Assembly (NCBI GenBank): GCA_003194525.1
Contig: NBIV01000026.1
Location: 432,990 to 496,989, forward strand
Reading direction: 5' to 3'
Length of the DNA: 64,000 nt
From: Gracilariopsis chorda
Taxonomy: Eukaryota > Rhodophyta > Florideophyceae > Gracilariales > Gracilariaceae
Shown here piece after piece: positions 9,612 to 19,687 of the stretch. The notes under the pieces are model-generated. The model was not told where the DNA came from. It saw nothing but the letters and a program-made list of their open reading frames with translations, and did no database searches. Numbering within the stretch: position 1 is the first letter of the stretch; the number at the start of each line of letters is the position of its first letter. Position numbers and translations under genes: made by a program.

Positions 9612-11456
9612 TTACGTTTCGGATTTGGTCCTTCGTAGATACATTCTAGCAGGTCCAACAATCAGCGAGTACGCGCATATTCCAGTGAACAAACCAATAT
9701 ACTCGAATACATCCGTCAAGAACTCGGGGACAGACGTCGTTGGCCTTCGAGTCATGAGAGCAGTATCAAACGTTGCAAAGTCCACAGAAACATTGAAACG
9801 GGCAAAACGCCCAATAGACACAAAGAGCTTCATGGGACCAGCCAGCATCCTTCTTATATACTTGTTCTTCTTGTGCTCGTTTTCCTTTGTCAAGAGTAGA
9901 ACGTCCCGATGATTCTGTCTCAAAGCAGTGACGTAGTCATGAAGGGTGGGTGGCCTATCCGATCCAGAGTTTAGAACAAACAGATTCACTCCGATGTACT
10001 GACTTAACCCTGACGATGCTTTAGCGTTGCTTTTGATTGCATCCAGCACTGCTGTGCGATTAGTTTCTTCCTGCACGTACGGGTTACGAACGTTTGTTGG
10101 AGTTGCAAGGAAGTTATCGTCGTCGCTCAGGCGGACCCAAGGGTCCTCTTCCCGTGCGTCATATCCATATCGAACTTCCGTACCCGGTTCGACAGGGAAG
10201 AAGTATCCCGAAAAGAAATAGATGTTGCAATACACAGCATTTTCTGCTGCAGCACGAGCGAAGGGATCTCGACGAAGATGATCGAAGCCATATTTCAAGA
10301 CAAAATCCGAGTCTGGAGGATTGATCAGCTTAATAATACCCTGCTTGACCAACTGTGTCCAGTGCGTTTCTATCGATGATCTCAGGTTTGCTCTGAGCCA
10401 ACCGGATACTGCCTTTGAAGGATTAAAGCAGTACTCTATATCGTACGAGATCGCAGCTTCCACAGTTACAGCTCCGAGCGATCTCTGGTTCGCCGTAGCA
10501 GCATTTAGATGTATTGGCTTCTTGAGGCCCACGCTCAAACACGGATAGCATGTTTCGGTATAGTCCAGTTCTCCAAGAAGAGCCTTGATAATCCTTCTCT
10601 TGGACATGTATTGCATATGAGTTCGGCAGTACTCCTGATTTCCCAGCAGAGAGGGTTCTGATATTAAATCTTTCGTTTCAGGGTAGAGTACTCTATCCTC
10701 AGTTTCGATGTTTGTGTAGCTTCGTAGCCCGAAAAGAGTTTCACCGGCATAATGGTCTTTTGATAAGTTGTCGAAAGAGGGTATGAACGGAAACTGTGAG
10801 CAGAGATGGATCATTGGAACTTGGAGTCGGTTGTTTCTGATAAAGGTTGTTGACACAGCCGGATTAACTTGAGCGTACCAAAACTCAGCGACGAGAAAGC
10901 TCAGTGCCACCAGAAGACCAATGATCGCAAAAAGCCAGGCGCACTTCGAAATGCACGATCGTTGCTCGGCCTCCGTTACGGCTTCAGCGCCTTCAAAATC
11001 TCCTTTCATTAAACTCACAAAGCGCGATGATGGATTCTGCGCCCAAGTAACTTTTTGTCGTGCTTCTCTTTTCTTTTGATCGCGATACTCCTTCTTTCTT
11101 ATCTCTTCGGTTTCCAAGTATATTGGGTCATACGATAAAGTGAGTTGCTCGATGACACCTTCCACGTCAAGAATCGCTGTGTAGTCGTAACGGCTAACAG
11201 CCTCCTTTAACGAATTCTGAACGTTATGCAATTGTCGTTCGAGTCGGTTGACATCTTCATTATGAGCACGCTTCTTCTCCAATAGAGAAGCGAGGTTTTC
11301 GACCATACGAATGGAATTAACTGCGTTTGATGCGACGATAAGAGACTCTTTGAAGCGCTCGGAAATCGTCAGGGTTCGGTTTCTTATCTCTTCGCGAGTA
11401 ATACGTAGCATTTTAACATGTTGGACCGAGGGGCTTATTTCGCCATTGTCGTTCAT
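9612..11456 (-). CDS. Two-span membrane protein with DEG/ENaC-like features (tentative)
   Basis: 614-residue protein, ATG at 11456. Residues 45-95 look like a coiled coil, followed by a charged cytosolic stretch. A first membrane helix lies at about 172-195 and a second at about 584-602, with a large region of roughly 390 residues between, carrying scattered cysteines (219, 277, 303, 306, 343, 410) and NxS/T sites. This topology, the sequence just after helix 1 (LQVPMIHLCSQFPF, like the FPAVTICN box after TM1) and the GLFTG opening of helix 2 resemble the degenerin/ENaC/ASIC channel family. The usual Gly-x-Ser selectivity filter reads G-I-C here and the following acidic residue is missing. 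This is a pattern-based inference; it could also be a lineage-specific unknown family. Ion-channel function is not established. Confidence 0.5.
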   Translation of the reverse strand: MNDNGEISPSVQHVKMLRITREEIRNRTLTISERFKESLIVASNAVNSIRMVENLASLLEKKRAHNEDVNRLERQLHNVQNSLKEAVSRYDYTAILDVEGVIEQLTLSYDPIYLETEEIRKKEYRDQKKREARQKVTWAQNPSSRFVSLMKGDFEGAEAVTEAEQRSCISKCAWLFAIIGLLVALSFLVAEFWYAQVNPAVSTTFIRNNRLQVPMIHLCSQFPFIPSFDNLSKDHYAGETLFGLRSYTNIETEDRVLYPETKDLISEPSLLGNQEYCRTHMQYMSKRRIIKALLGELDYTETCYPCLSVGLKKPIHLNAATANQRSLGAVTVEAAISYDIEYCFNPSKAVSGWLRANLRSSIETHWTQLVKQGIIKLINPPDSDFVLKYGFDHLRRDPFARAAAENAVYCNIYFFSGYFFPVEPGTEVRYGYDAREEDPWVRLSDDDNFLATPTNVRNPYVQEETNRTAVLDAIKSNAKASSGLSQYIGVNLFVLNSGSDRPPTLHDYVTALRQNHRDVLLLTKENEHKKNKYIRRMLAGPMKLFVSIGRFARFNVSVDFATFDTALMTRRPTTSVPEFLTDVFEYIGLFTGICAYSLIVGPARMYLRRTKSET

Positions 11457-13016
11457 GTTGATAGCAAAGAAATGCTAAACGAGAATCATGCAGAGAGTAC
11501 AAGGTTCCTTCAGCGCAAATGCCATTTAACGGTACTTCAAACCCAGTTCAGATGTGTTGAGATAGGAAACGACGTGATAGTGTGTGCTTCGTTCGGGTGG
11601 GCAGGCAAATTCGAGAACGAAAGATGGAGCTCTTGAGCTACCACAGAACTATCGTGGTTGTAGTGGGCAGGGCAGCGGCTTCGTACCCAGAACTGCATGA
11701 ACACTTTCGTAATCTTGGAACTGCTTGTCCGATTAAGCTTCGGTTCATTGTTCTCAGACTGGTCAGACAAGTCTAAAATTGTGCATGCATATGCAAAATG
11801 TTTTGGATACTGTTGATATGGTGTGCGAGAAGAAAAAGAGAGTATGACATGACATTGCATGGCGTTTGGTTATTCTGCTATGTAAACCAGGGTACGCCAT
11901 TTCTCTCGCATAGACTGCGGTCTACATCGAATGCTCATGTAGGCGCCCCTATTCATCTGTTCAAAACGGATGATATCGGTTCTTGTCTTGCTGTAAACCC
12001 GTTTCACTGATATTGAGAAACAAAGCTCATGCTGCTGCGTTATTTGGATACCTCTGCATGGGGATGGTGCAGCCCTCAGTATTCCAGAGAGGGTGAGATA
12101 AACAATATGCACCCAAAGGTTTTTCGGAGGTTTGTCTTATGTTGTACAAATTGAGTACAAGACTCCTCATTCCGATGTCAAGTTAGGGCTGCCCTTCGTG
12201 ACGCAGTTCATCTAGCTTTACGACGTGAACTGGTTTGGTGCCGGAAAATTACCGGAAGGACAGGGTTAACTCTTATCCCTAGGGTATCTGACGACCGTCA
12301 ATAGCCCCACCAATTCTAGCATAGTTCAGTATTCCGCTGGTTGTGGTGTGCCGAATCCGCCCTGATGCGATATCGGAGGAAAGCCGTACAGATCCGCGAT
12401 GGGGTCAATGGCTTGAGAGCTTGAACCGTTCCCTCGGTAGCCATCGAGACCCGGATTTGGTGACATCGTACGCTGAAATCATAGAATCGTCCAAAACAGT
12501 GAAGAAGAACAAAGAAGCGACAACGCTATTGCTGTTGCGGCAACCTGTGAATGGACAATCAAGCACAGTTGCATGCGCCCTCGGCAAGAACGAATTCGTT
12601 TTTGATCCAATATGTAAATTGTTTGAATTTGAGCTTTTACGGGACAAAGAGTTGAAGTCTCCATGCTATATACTGTATCTTACCGAAGGTTGAAGGTTAA
12701 AGAGGGCTAACTGCTACCGTTTAAGCGGCCCCCCTTGACGCTGGAGCTTTTCGAGGGTGTAACCTCTGAAGATCCTGCGCTGGCACGTCATAGCGGTCTT
12801 GTCTTATCCATGACCGTCTAGGATTCCTCTTTGAATTACAAGAGGCATCAGCAACATTTGCATAAACGTGGCCGAGATTGACTGGACCCATCAAACAATG
12901 CCATTGATCGAAGGCCCTTCGGCGCGAGGGTTCTGTTGAGAACATAATCATCTTCTGGTCATCACGCATAAAAGCTACCGACGTTCCACCCATCGACCCA
13001 CGCATCTCTCTCTGGA
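11457..13016. other. Intergenic region, possible small exon
   Basis: About 1.56 kb. A frame at 12343-12693 (116 codons, starting only with GTG) has some protein-like composition but no ATG and no recognisable domain, so it is not called. Nothing else convincing is seen. Confidence 0.35.
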
Positions 13017-13562
13017 ATGGCTGTCATCGACCTTAGGACTGTCTCCTCGCCTATCCCACAAGGCCAGACGAGTTCCGCTTCAACCACAGTGCGCCCTTCC
13101 CCCCCACAGAGTGCGAGAAACAGTGATGCGGATGTCACTAGCTGTGACATTGCAAATAACAGTGAGGCAGAGCGCGACTCCGCATCTGAACACGAAAGTC
13201 TGCTGTCCGAACCGCCCTCACCGGACCCTCTCCATGACGAGGCTGCGGATTCAGAGGACGAAGCCTGGGTGAATCGCAATTTGCGATATGGTATCATTAA
13301 TGAGCACGCTGATGAAACTGTTCAGTGCCCTTGCTGCTTTGCCGTGCTTTCTGTTAGATGTCAATCTCACGAAAGATATGAAGGGCAGTTTCGCGCGCTT
13401 TTTGTTCTAAACTGTGAGACGGTGGACTCTCAACGCCTAAAGGTTTACGGTGAACAGTTCTCAGAGGAACATTTTACACCGGTTGCTTGCAGTACTTGTC
13501 ATACAGAAGTAGCTGTTCTGGATTCTACCGGCATTTATCACTTCTGCAATGTCATGTATTGA
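13017..13562 (+). CDS. EAPP: E2F-associated phosphoprotein (EAPP) family
   Basis: 181-residue protein, ATG at 13017. The N-terminal 95 residues are Ser/Pro/acidic and disordered. The C-terminal half matches the EAPP signature: QCPCCF at 103-108, an RCQSHERYEGQFRALFV segment, then ACSTCHTEVAV and a terminal FCNVMY. The paired cysteines probably bind zinc. In animals EAPP is a nuclear phosphoprotein that modulates E2F transcription and cell-cycle entry; no biochemical role is proven in algae. The gene is single-exon. Family assignment is confident, function by homology only. Confidence 0.9.
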   Translation: MAVIDLRTVSSPIPQGQTSSASTTVRPSPPQSARNSDADVTSCDIANNSEAERDSASEHESLLSEPPSPDPLHDEAADSEDEAWVNRNLRYGIINEHADETVQCPCCFAVLSVRCQSHERYEGQFRALFVLNCETVDSQRLKVYGEQFSEEHFTPVACSTCHTEVAVLDSTGIYHFCNVMY

Positions 13563-13731
13563 TATGATCTCATCGCACATCAATTTCCTACTTCCCAGAC
13601 ATGATCCTTGTTCACTGCATACAGGGTTGCGTTTGTGACTGGTATTGCTCCCCCAAGGGAAAATTTGAGATCAACATTGAGGCCACTCCGAGTACGCGCA
13701 TCGAAACGTTGCTTTTTCTCCAATAAAGCGC

Positions 13732-14514
13732 CTAGTTCCGCGATTTCCTTTTGTTAACCGTTGTGTTTCTCGGTTGACTGTGTCCGGCACGCGGAGTACT
13801 CTTCGTAACCTTAACTTTTTCCATACCGTAGATGTCGTCCTTCTTGCCCTGCTGACCAAGTGATTCAACGAAATGCTGAGCCGCATGACCCAGTGCGTGG
13901 TTCAGCGTTGTAAATGTGGGGAGTTCCTGCGAAGGGCGGGCGAGGATGTGGCTAAACCAGTCATGCCCAACACAAGCCCTTTCCAGCGAATCCCGTCGGA
14001 AGGAGTCACATTGGTAAGCCTGCGCTACCTGTGGAAAGAGAATGTGAAGGTCATCAATAAGCAACTCGTATGCTTCTGAAATAGTTCGCTTTCCGTCAAG
14101 ATACATTTCGAAACGAACGTTTCTGATCCTATGCCAAATTCGGCGTTCCCGATTGGCGTCATGAAAGCTCTTCCTGAGCAACTTCACAGCTTTCTCATAC
14201 GACAGTTTCTTTCCTTTGATGTTCAATCGATAGAAAGCGAGGGCAGGTCCTGTCAATGAAATTGGCAGAAAGCGAAGTGCTTCCGATTGAGAGAGCTTAC
14301 AGCATTCGAACGCAATGAGTTCAAATCTATCGAGGAAGTCCAACCAGAATTCATCATCATTACCGGAAAAGCGTTGGGTTTCGGTGTTGTAAAAAGCCGG
14401 TATGATGCCAAGGGGTTCCTCAGTCCCGTCTTTCGCATTGTGTTGTAATCCAAGTTTGGTCAACGGTGGTGTTGGGCCCACTTGATTACCGTCGTGATTC
14501 AGCCGTGCGCTCAT
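13732..14514 (-). CDS. Retrotransposon gag-like protein without pol
   Basis: 260 codons from the first ATG (14514); the frame is open slightly further upstream to a TTG at 14538. The segment RFSGNDDEFWLDFLDRFE followed by LTGPALAFYRL and a helix-rich region resembles the retrotrans_gag capsid domain of LTR retroelements. There is no CCHC knuckle, and no protease, reverse transcriptase or integrase nearby, so it is either the stump of a dead element or a captured gag gene. The frame is intact over its full length. No LTRs are recognised on either side. Confidence 0.6.
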   Translation of the reverse strand: MSARLNHDGNQVGPTPPLTKLGLQHNAKDGTEEPLGIIPAFYNTETQRFSGNDDEFWLDFLDRFELIAFECCKLSQSEALRFLPISLTGPALAFYRLNIKGKKLSYEKAVKLLRKSFHDANRERRIWHRIRNVRFEMYLDGKRTISEAYELLIDDLHILFPQVAQAYQCDSFRRDSLERACVGHDWFSHILARPSQELPTFTTLNHALGHAAQHFVESLGQQGKKDDIYGMEKVKVTKSTPRAGHSQPRNTTVNKRKSRN

Positions 14515-14854
14515 CGGTAGGTCGTTGCCGTAATCCAAGCAATGCGCCCTTAACAGTAGGTTGGTTTCACTTATGCGCTTAAGTTACGACGGGTAGCGAT
14601 GTTTTGATTTGTAATAGCAAGATTGGTAGCGAAGGAAGAGGAACATGCCAGAAGATGTCTTTACCTATGTTTCATATGCCATGTGGGATGGTCCTGCGTG
14701 GAAGCAGCTTTGTCTGTGTTGAAAAAGAAATTCAGTAACGGTACCTAAAAGCCCGAACACGAAATTTCAAGGAAGGGTTCGAGTGCTGGGTTTTACTTGA
14801 ACGGGCTGACTGCTGAGGACCCAGCGAACATCAGGCTTAAGTACGAAACAAGGA

Positions 14855-15529
14855 TCATGAAAACATTTTTGCGAACGCAAACGCTGTAAACGGTACGGTT
14901 ATGTTGTCCTGAATGGGTAAAGCTTCCACGAGGGATGCGGCGAATGCCGACATGCAAAGAGCAGTTGTTGAAATCGATGGGAACTGTGGAAGGCTCAGCA
15001 CAATTCTCGACGATAGAAACGTAGCAATGAAACAAGACGTGGAGCCTGCAATGGTTTTACCGTTGGTCAAGGGCAGTTTTGGTGATCGAACAGTAGAGCC
15101 TATCATTCCTGCAAAGCCGTCACCAAAGCACATCGCAGCAAGTGCAATATAAGTAGCCGGAGATGCACGCCATCCAACTGCCACTAAAGCGGCAGTGGAG
15201 ATGCCGTAAGAAGCCGTCGCGAAAGCATCGTCAGTCTTAGACCCGGTGCGTGCAACGGCGTTCACAAGCTCGTTTGTCTTTGGTGCACGGAGGATGGATA
15301 TGGCGTGAGACAGTGGCACAGCAGCCGCAAGGAAGCGGGATATTGGATGAGACGGATATAATGGGAGAGTTGCGAGAAATAAAGGTGCGGTTGTAATGTG
15401 CATGAGCTTGCGAGCCTGGTGGGAGGATAGCACCTGGCTACGTCGTAATCTAGAGATGAACTTGGTCCAGATCAGACTGCCAGCAGCGCTGATTGAAGTT
15501 GAAAGAATGGCGCGGAGTATATTGTGCAT
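14855..15529 (-). CDS. Phytol/farnesol kinase-like (VTE5/FOLK) polyprenol kinase
   Basis: 224-residue integral membrane protein from the first ATG (15529). Motifs of the CTP-dependent polyprenol kinase family are visible in order: RKLMHI at 40-45, CFGDGFAGMIGS at about 134-145, GKTIAGS at 157-163, and a late EALPIQDNITVP. This family phosphorylates phytol (tocopherol recycling in plastids), farnesol, or dolichol. The GDGxA...GKxxAGS pattern is closest to the VTE5/FOLK branch rather than dolichol kinase. The frame continues to 15577 without an ATG, so an upstream exon carrying a targeting peptide is possible. Substrate is inferred, not shown. Confidence 0.8.
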   Translation of the reverse strand: MHNILRAILSTSISAAGSLIWTKFISRLRRSQVLSSHQARKLMHITTAPLFLATLPLYPSHPISRFLAAAVPLSHAISILRAPKTNELVNAVARTGSKTDDAFATASYGISTAALVAVGWRASPATYIALAAMCFGDGFAGMIGSTVRSPKLPLTNGKTIAGSTSCFIATFLSSRIVLSLPQFPSISTTALCMSAFAASLVEALPIQDNITVPFTAFAFAKMFS

Positions 15530-16240
15530 GGCGTTGAACGATACGAACCAGGACGGAATGATTCTAATTGAAGCCAACTCCGTAAAGTTTTGGGCAGGCA
15601 GTGAAAAACTTTGTGAACCGTGAGGCAGGATTGCTAGATTGCTAGCAGCTAAAGGGTTAGCGGCTATCCCTATAACCCTTTAACCCTTTACATTGGACGG
15701 GACGCGGTTTACTCTTGACGTTCTGGCTAGGTGAGTTATATACGGAGAGCGTCGAAAGCATTGGTGTTGCCTAGCTACACGTAGCTACTGTAATAGAGGA
15801 CTCGTTTAACAGTCCTAAATTGAGCAAGCTACAGCAATGTGGGGCCAAGATTTCATTTCTGTAATGTAACCCTTTCACTATAGTTTCCAAAAAACGTAAA
15901 TGATATATAAAGCAGATAGATCTGACCAACTGGATGGCCAATTGTAAACATTGGTTTGGCGTTTTGCAGACATGTCATTGGTGATGCAAAGTGCGCAGAC
16001 CTCTTTGCCAGTAATATTGCAGCTCCTATCAGATAATAATATCTATGAGCAACTTTCTTCTCCAACCTGTGGCTCTCGGCCCGCCTGGAACAAAATAAAA
16101 GTTTGGCGAGCCAATCACCATACCGGACTACTCTCTTATCCGATATACATATCTGTTAATTTCTTTGGGGTGAAAGGGTTACCCTTGGGTAACCGCTCGG
16201 AATTCTTATGGGCCAAACCTGCAACTCCAGCTACCCTTGC
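15530..16240. other. Intergenic region with AACCCTTT-rich inverted repeats
   Basis: About 0.7 kb with no gene. It contains repeated AACCCTTTA/TAAAGGGTT words (15649-15690) and a candidate miniature inverted-repeat element (separate entry). It abuts the pogo-type transposon. Confidence 0.4.
15866..16182. mobile_element. Candidate MITE with 13-bp terminal inverted repeats
   Basis: GTAACCCTTTCAC at 15866-15878 is perfectly inverted as GTGAAAGGGTTAC at 16170-16182, about 290 bp apart, with AT-rich non-coding DNA between. A second perfect palindrome GGTTACCC-TT-GGGTAACC (16177-16194) overlaps the right end. No target-site duplication is obvious, so this is only a candidate non-autonomous element. 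Confidence 0.35.
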
Positions 16241-16517
16241 TAAAGGGGGGGGTAAGCAATAGTTGGACAAAATCCAAACAAAACCCTGTACCTCCGTCAC
16301 CTGACAGGCTTCAGAGACGTTCTTGGTGTCCAAAGAAGCGTTACACTCCCCTTATGTCAGACCTGAAATATGAAAGCGAGCGGCGTAGAAACAACTTACG
16401 AACGGCCAATCAGCCCCATTCGTTCGTGCGACACTAAACGGTGGCATTTGATCGGACAGCCACGGCGCATTGGCCCATCAAAACGTGCTTTTTATGAAAG
16501 AAAACGCGTTCAACACG

Positions 16518-16991
16518 TCACGAAAAGGTTTGCCGTCTTACGGCAGCTCGACGTCGAGCTATCGCGCGCTTCAAAGCCATGGGAAGCTGTCTCTCCTTGA
16601 AGCGCACGATGCTAGTGCGGCACAACATCGCGCGGACACGACAACGCTCCGCATTGAAACGCTCCGCTGCCTGCAAGTGAACTTGCAATCGTTCATCCGC
16701 TGCCCGCGCTCGCTGCAACTGCTTCCGTTGGTCCTCCGCACGTTTCGCCAAATCCGTAGCACGTTTCGACCGAGCCAAGTCCATCACAGTGTCCGACGTC
16801 ATCACGCAGCCGTTAGTTGTATCAACGTAGCCAAAGTCCAACAACGTAGCGTCAGAGCCCAGCACCTTGTCCTTCTGGTCTGCGCAACGCTTCTGGAAGA
16901 GAACTTCCAACTCTTCAACAGACAGAACTTTATTCACCTCGCCGGTTCGGGACGGGGAACCCCGAGCAATCGCTCCGGGGCAATAGGCCAT
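16518..16991 (-). pseudogene. Frameshifted C-terminal tail of the pogo-type transposase
   Basis: 157 codons overlapping the transposase end by 58 bp in a different frame. The sequence (VLSVEELEVLFQKR, then a long Arg/Ala/Gln-rich coiled coil) is what commonly follows the DDE domain in fungal and algal pogo-like transposases. It is therefore read as the displaced tail of the same protein rather than an independent gene. Confidence 0.55.
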
Positions 16992-18178
16992 AGCCCTGCA
17001 CGACGAAAACCTGCCTTAATCCCATCTCTAGTAGACGCACTGTAGTACGCCTCACGTAGCATAGACATAAAAGAAAACAAGTCAATAGTAGTGTCGCTTC
17101 CATTCATAGTAATTTCCGCACTCACTCGATTCAAGTGCGACTTGAACGCGGAAAAGGTCACAGCGTCCAAAGGTTGCGTCTTTCCTGACGTATGGGCGGG
17201 CAGTGTGTAAGCAATGATACTGTTCTCGTGAAATAGTTCCAACACTTCTAAAGATATGTGTGCCCTGTACGCATGATACACCAAAAGAACCTTCCGGCCG
17301 TTAGCAGTCAAATCCTTGACATACGCTACGAATTTGTGTGCCCATGAACGAAAGTTGACACTGTCAACTCCCCCATTTTCAGCTCTAGTAGCAATCACAG
17401 TGCCTCGCGGTAGATTGACACACGGTGTTTCGTGAACTACCACTCCGTCGCGAAGAACAGTGCGGTACGTCAAACGATTACCCTTCAACACAACCAGTAG
17501 TGGGCCTGTATCTCCCGCCGCGCTTACCACAGGCATCATGGTTATCCGGTGTTTGTATCCAAATTCGTTAATCACCATGTCTTGCGACCCCTTCTTGGAG
17601 AACAGGCGGCGGAGAGAAGTCACCCCAGTGACTTCTTTGTCAGGGGTCACTCCAATCTCATCCAGATTAAATATTCGAGTCTCATCGATACCGTATTGCC
17701 GCACTAATTTGGTTACCGTTGCGAAATGATGGGTCAACGTCTGGGCAATAACGGCTTTAAACCGCTTGTTTTCCTGTGATAATGGTCGGGAAAAACTTAT
17801 TTTGTCAGCATGGCGCTGACGAAATCTGCGAAGGAAGTAGTCGCTGATATGTTTGTGATTGAATGGTAAAGACTGCAGTCGTTCTAGAGGTAGCGTTGCG
17901 CAGTATGTTTCAATTGCTTCACGCAAGTGGTGTGTTGTCAGAGGTGTCCCACGAGCCGCAAAGCGCAAAAGGAAAGACACTATGCATTGTTCGTCCTTGT
18001 CTGTTAACCCACGGCGTCTACCTGGTTTTCTGTTTTGATAATGGTGTTTCCTGTAGTGAAGGGTGGCTCGAGGAATGCCATACTGCTTCTCCACAGCACG
18101 GTACGCCTTGCCGGACGTCAAAGCGGCCAGTGCTTCTTCCAGGACATCCTGAGTGCACTGCTTGGTTTGGGTGGTCAT
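16934..18178 (-). pseudogene. Pogo/Tigger-like DDE transposase, catalytic Asp lost
   Basis: 414 codons from ATG 18178. Residues 8-45 form a pipsqueak-type helix-turn-helix (AYRAVEKQYGIPRATL), followed by a CENP-B-like DNA-binding region and a DDE_1 superfamily nuclease domain. Asp173 (FNLDEIG) and Asp338 (TQPLD) are present. The second catalytic position reads His302 (LVYHAYRAH, codon at 17273-17275) where the family has Asp. The frame ends at 16934, and an overlapping frame (16518-16991) continues with protein that looks like the normal C-terminal tail, implying a one- or two-base indel near 16,950. Both defects argue that it no longer transposes. Confidence 0.82.
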
Positions 18179-18487
18179 TGTCTCGTAAGGAGTTGGAAGG
18201 GGAGTGTCTTTCGCTTGGTGGGGCCTACATCACCAAAGCAGTGATTTGCATCCAGTTGCACAACTTCTCATTTGAATTTGCCAGAAAGTCCGCCATTACT
18301 GTTTCAAATAGTGCTGAGTCCAAAACTGAGATTTTTTTTTAATTTGTCCACAGGTTTTCAAGAAATGTTGGCAAATTGGGCTCAAAACTAAAATCTCATT
18401 ACCAAATACGGCGAAATCGTTAATTTTTGATATAATTTCAGCGTTCAAGTATTAGTGTCCCGTTCAAATATTGGTCCCCCCCCTTTA

Positions 18488-18786
18488 GTTTAGCGGTGTC
18501 TCCAGAGGTTCCACTATGATATGTGTTAGGCATTCCCCCCCAACTGTTGCCCTAAGTGAAAAAGACTGGGAGGGGGTGGAGTCCCTATGAGATTCGATCT
18601 CATTTTAAGGGCCAACCCCCTCTCGCCGCTTCCACCCCAGGCGCGTCCGCCTCAGCAGATGCGCGCGCTGCAACACGGTTGTTCAGCTTTGTGGTGTGGA
18701 ACGCCGCCGTCCAACGCTACCTTGTAAACTGCCCCCGCCTTTCTCACTCACCTGCAGCCCAACGACAGCAAACGCTGAACTTCGTC
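18488..18786. other. Leader of the small zinc-finger gene
   Basis: About 300 bp between the transposon edge and the ATG at 18787. The open frame here starts only from GTG and is low in protein-like features, so it is treated as 5' leader. The transposon therefore sits directly in the promoter side of this gene. Confidence 0.4.
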
Positions 18787-19026
18787 ATGAGAGGAGGAAA
18801 CGGAGCTAAAGCCACCACCAACCGCGAGTGCAATGCCGCAAAGAACAAGAAGGCCAAGGGCTCTCAGATCGATTCCAATCAGTCCGCCATGAACATCATT
18901 TGCAACATTTGTCGCGCCACCTTCATGTGCACTATGAAAGAAGCCTCCCTGTGCCAGCACGCTGAGAGCAAGTATCCCAAGCATCAATTCACCGACTGCT
19001 TCCCTCATCTTGCCAAGTCCAACTAG
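18787..19026 (+). CDS. Small zinc-finger protein of the ZNF706/At2g23090 family
   Basis: 79-residue protein starting MRGGNGAKATTNRE at ATG 18787, a near match to the family N terminus (4F5-like). The second half carries CNICRATFMCT, then CQHAESKYPK and the terminal FPHL, giving a C2H2-like zinc site (C-x2-C...H...H). Length and both halves match the plant At2g23090 and animal ZNF706 proteins, small conserved eukaryotic proteins of poorly known function linked to translation and transcription control. The longer reading frame beginning at 18556 has no ATG and is rejected as start. Confidence 0.9.
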   Translation: MRGGNGAKATTNRECNAAKNKKAKGSQIDSNQSAMNIICNICRATFMCTMKEASLCQHAESKYPKHQFTDCFPHLAKSN

Positions 19027-19687
19027 CCGCCATATCAGCAAGCGCTATCCTCACACCCCGTATCCCAACGTCACATTACTGCGCATGTACATCTCTGTCC
19101 GCATTGCTTCGCTTGCGCTTGGAAACCTTTCAGTTCGAGTCAAAACCATTTGCCTTCGCTCCCAACCTTCGCCACCTGCCTCTCCTGCCTGGAACATCAA
19201 GGATATCCGTGGACATGAAAAGCGCTAGGACGATTGAGAGCACCAGGGCGGCAAAAGCATTAGTGAGGCGACCAGCCATGGAGTCGTGAACGTCGCCCAC
19301 ATGGAACGAGGGCAAGTTTTTGCTACCGACCCGACGTCAGCGTGGAGTGGACGTAGACGTCCGCGAACAGAGTGAGAGAAACTTCTCCGTTCTACACCTA
19401 CGTAGTCTTGGTAGTCACACCAATAGGCCCGGTTCTACCAAAGCGAAGAATATACGGAGCAGACAGGAATACAGCCCAAGTTATCGATTGCCCATTTTGA
19501 AGTCTCTTTGAGCTTTTGTCATCGTGTGTAGAAACAGAAGAGACACGCTAGCTGCCACCGCGCGCGATCGCGCAGCCATGTCGTCTCACCACTGCCGCCC
19601 CCATTCGCAGTACCGCATCTCTATTGCAACGTATACACGCAAGAAGAAGCAGTTTATTGACATCATAAGGAAAGATGGTAGCATATA
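19027..19687. other. Intergenic, no gene seen
   Basis: About 660 bp between the zinc-finger gene and the orphan ORF on the other strand; only short overlapping frames. Confidence 0.4.

Larger units (their letters stand above)
16241..18487 (-). mobile_element. Decayed pogo-type (Tc1/mariner superfamily) DNA transposon
   Basis: The element is bounded by TA dinucleotides (16241-16242 and 18486-18487), as expected for this superfamily. Just inside are AAGGGGGGGG on the left and CCCCCCCCTT on the right, a perfect 10-bp inverted repeat. After a short offset, CAATAGTTGGAC (left) and CAATATTTGAAC (right, inverted) extend the similarity. The interior of about 2.2 kb carries the transposase on the minus strand. 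The transposase is inactivated by a replaced catalytic residue and a frame break near its C terminus, so the copy is dead. Boundaries are my reading of the inverted repeats. Confidence 0.7.

Noticed and set aside
12343-12693. 116-codon protein upstream of EAPP
   Set aside because: No ATG, only GTG start, no domain recognised; at best an unproven exon.
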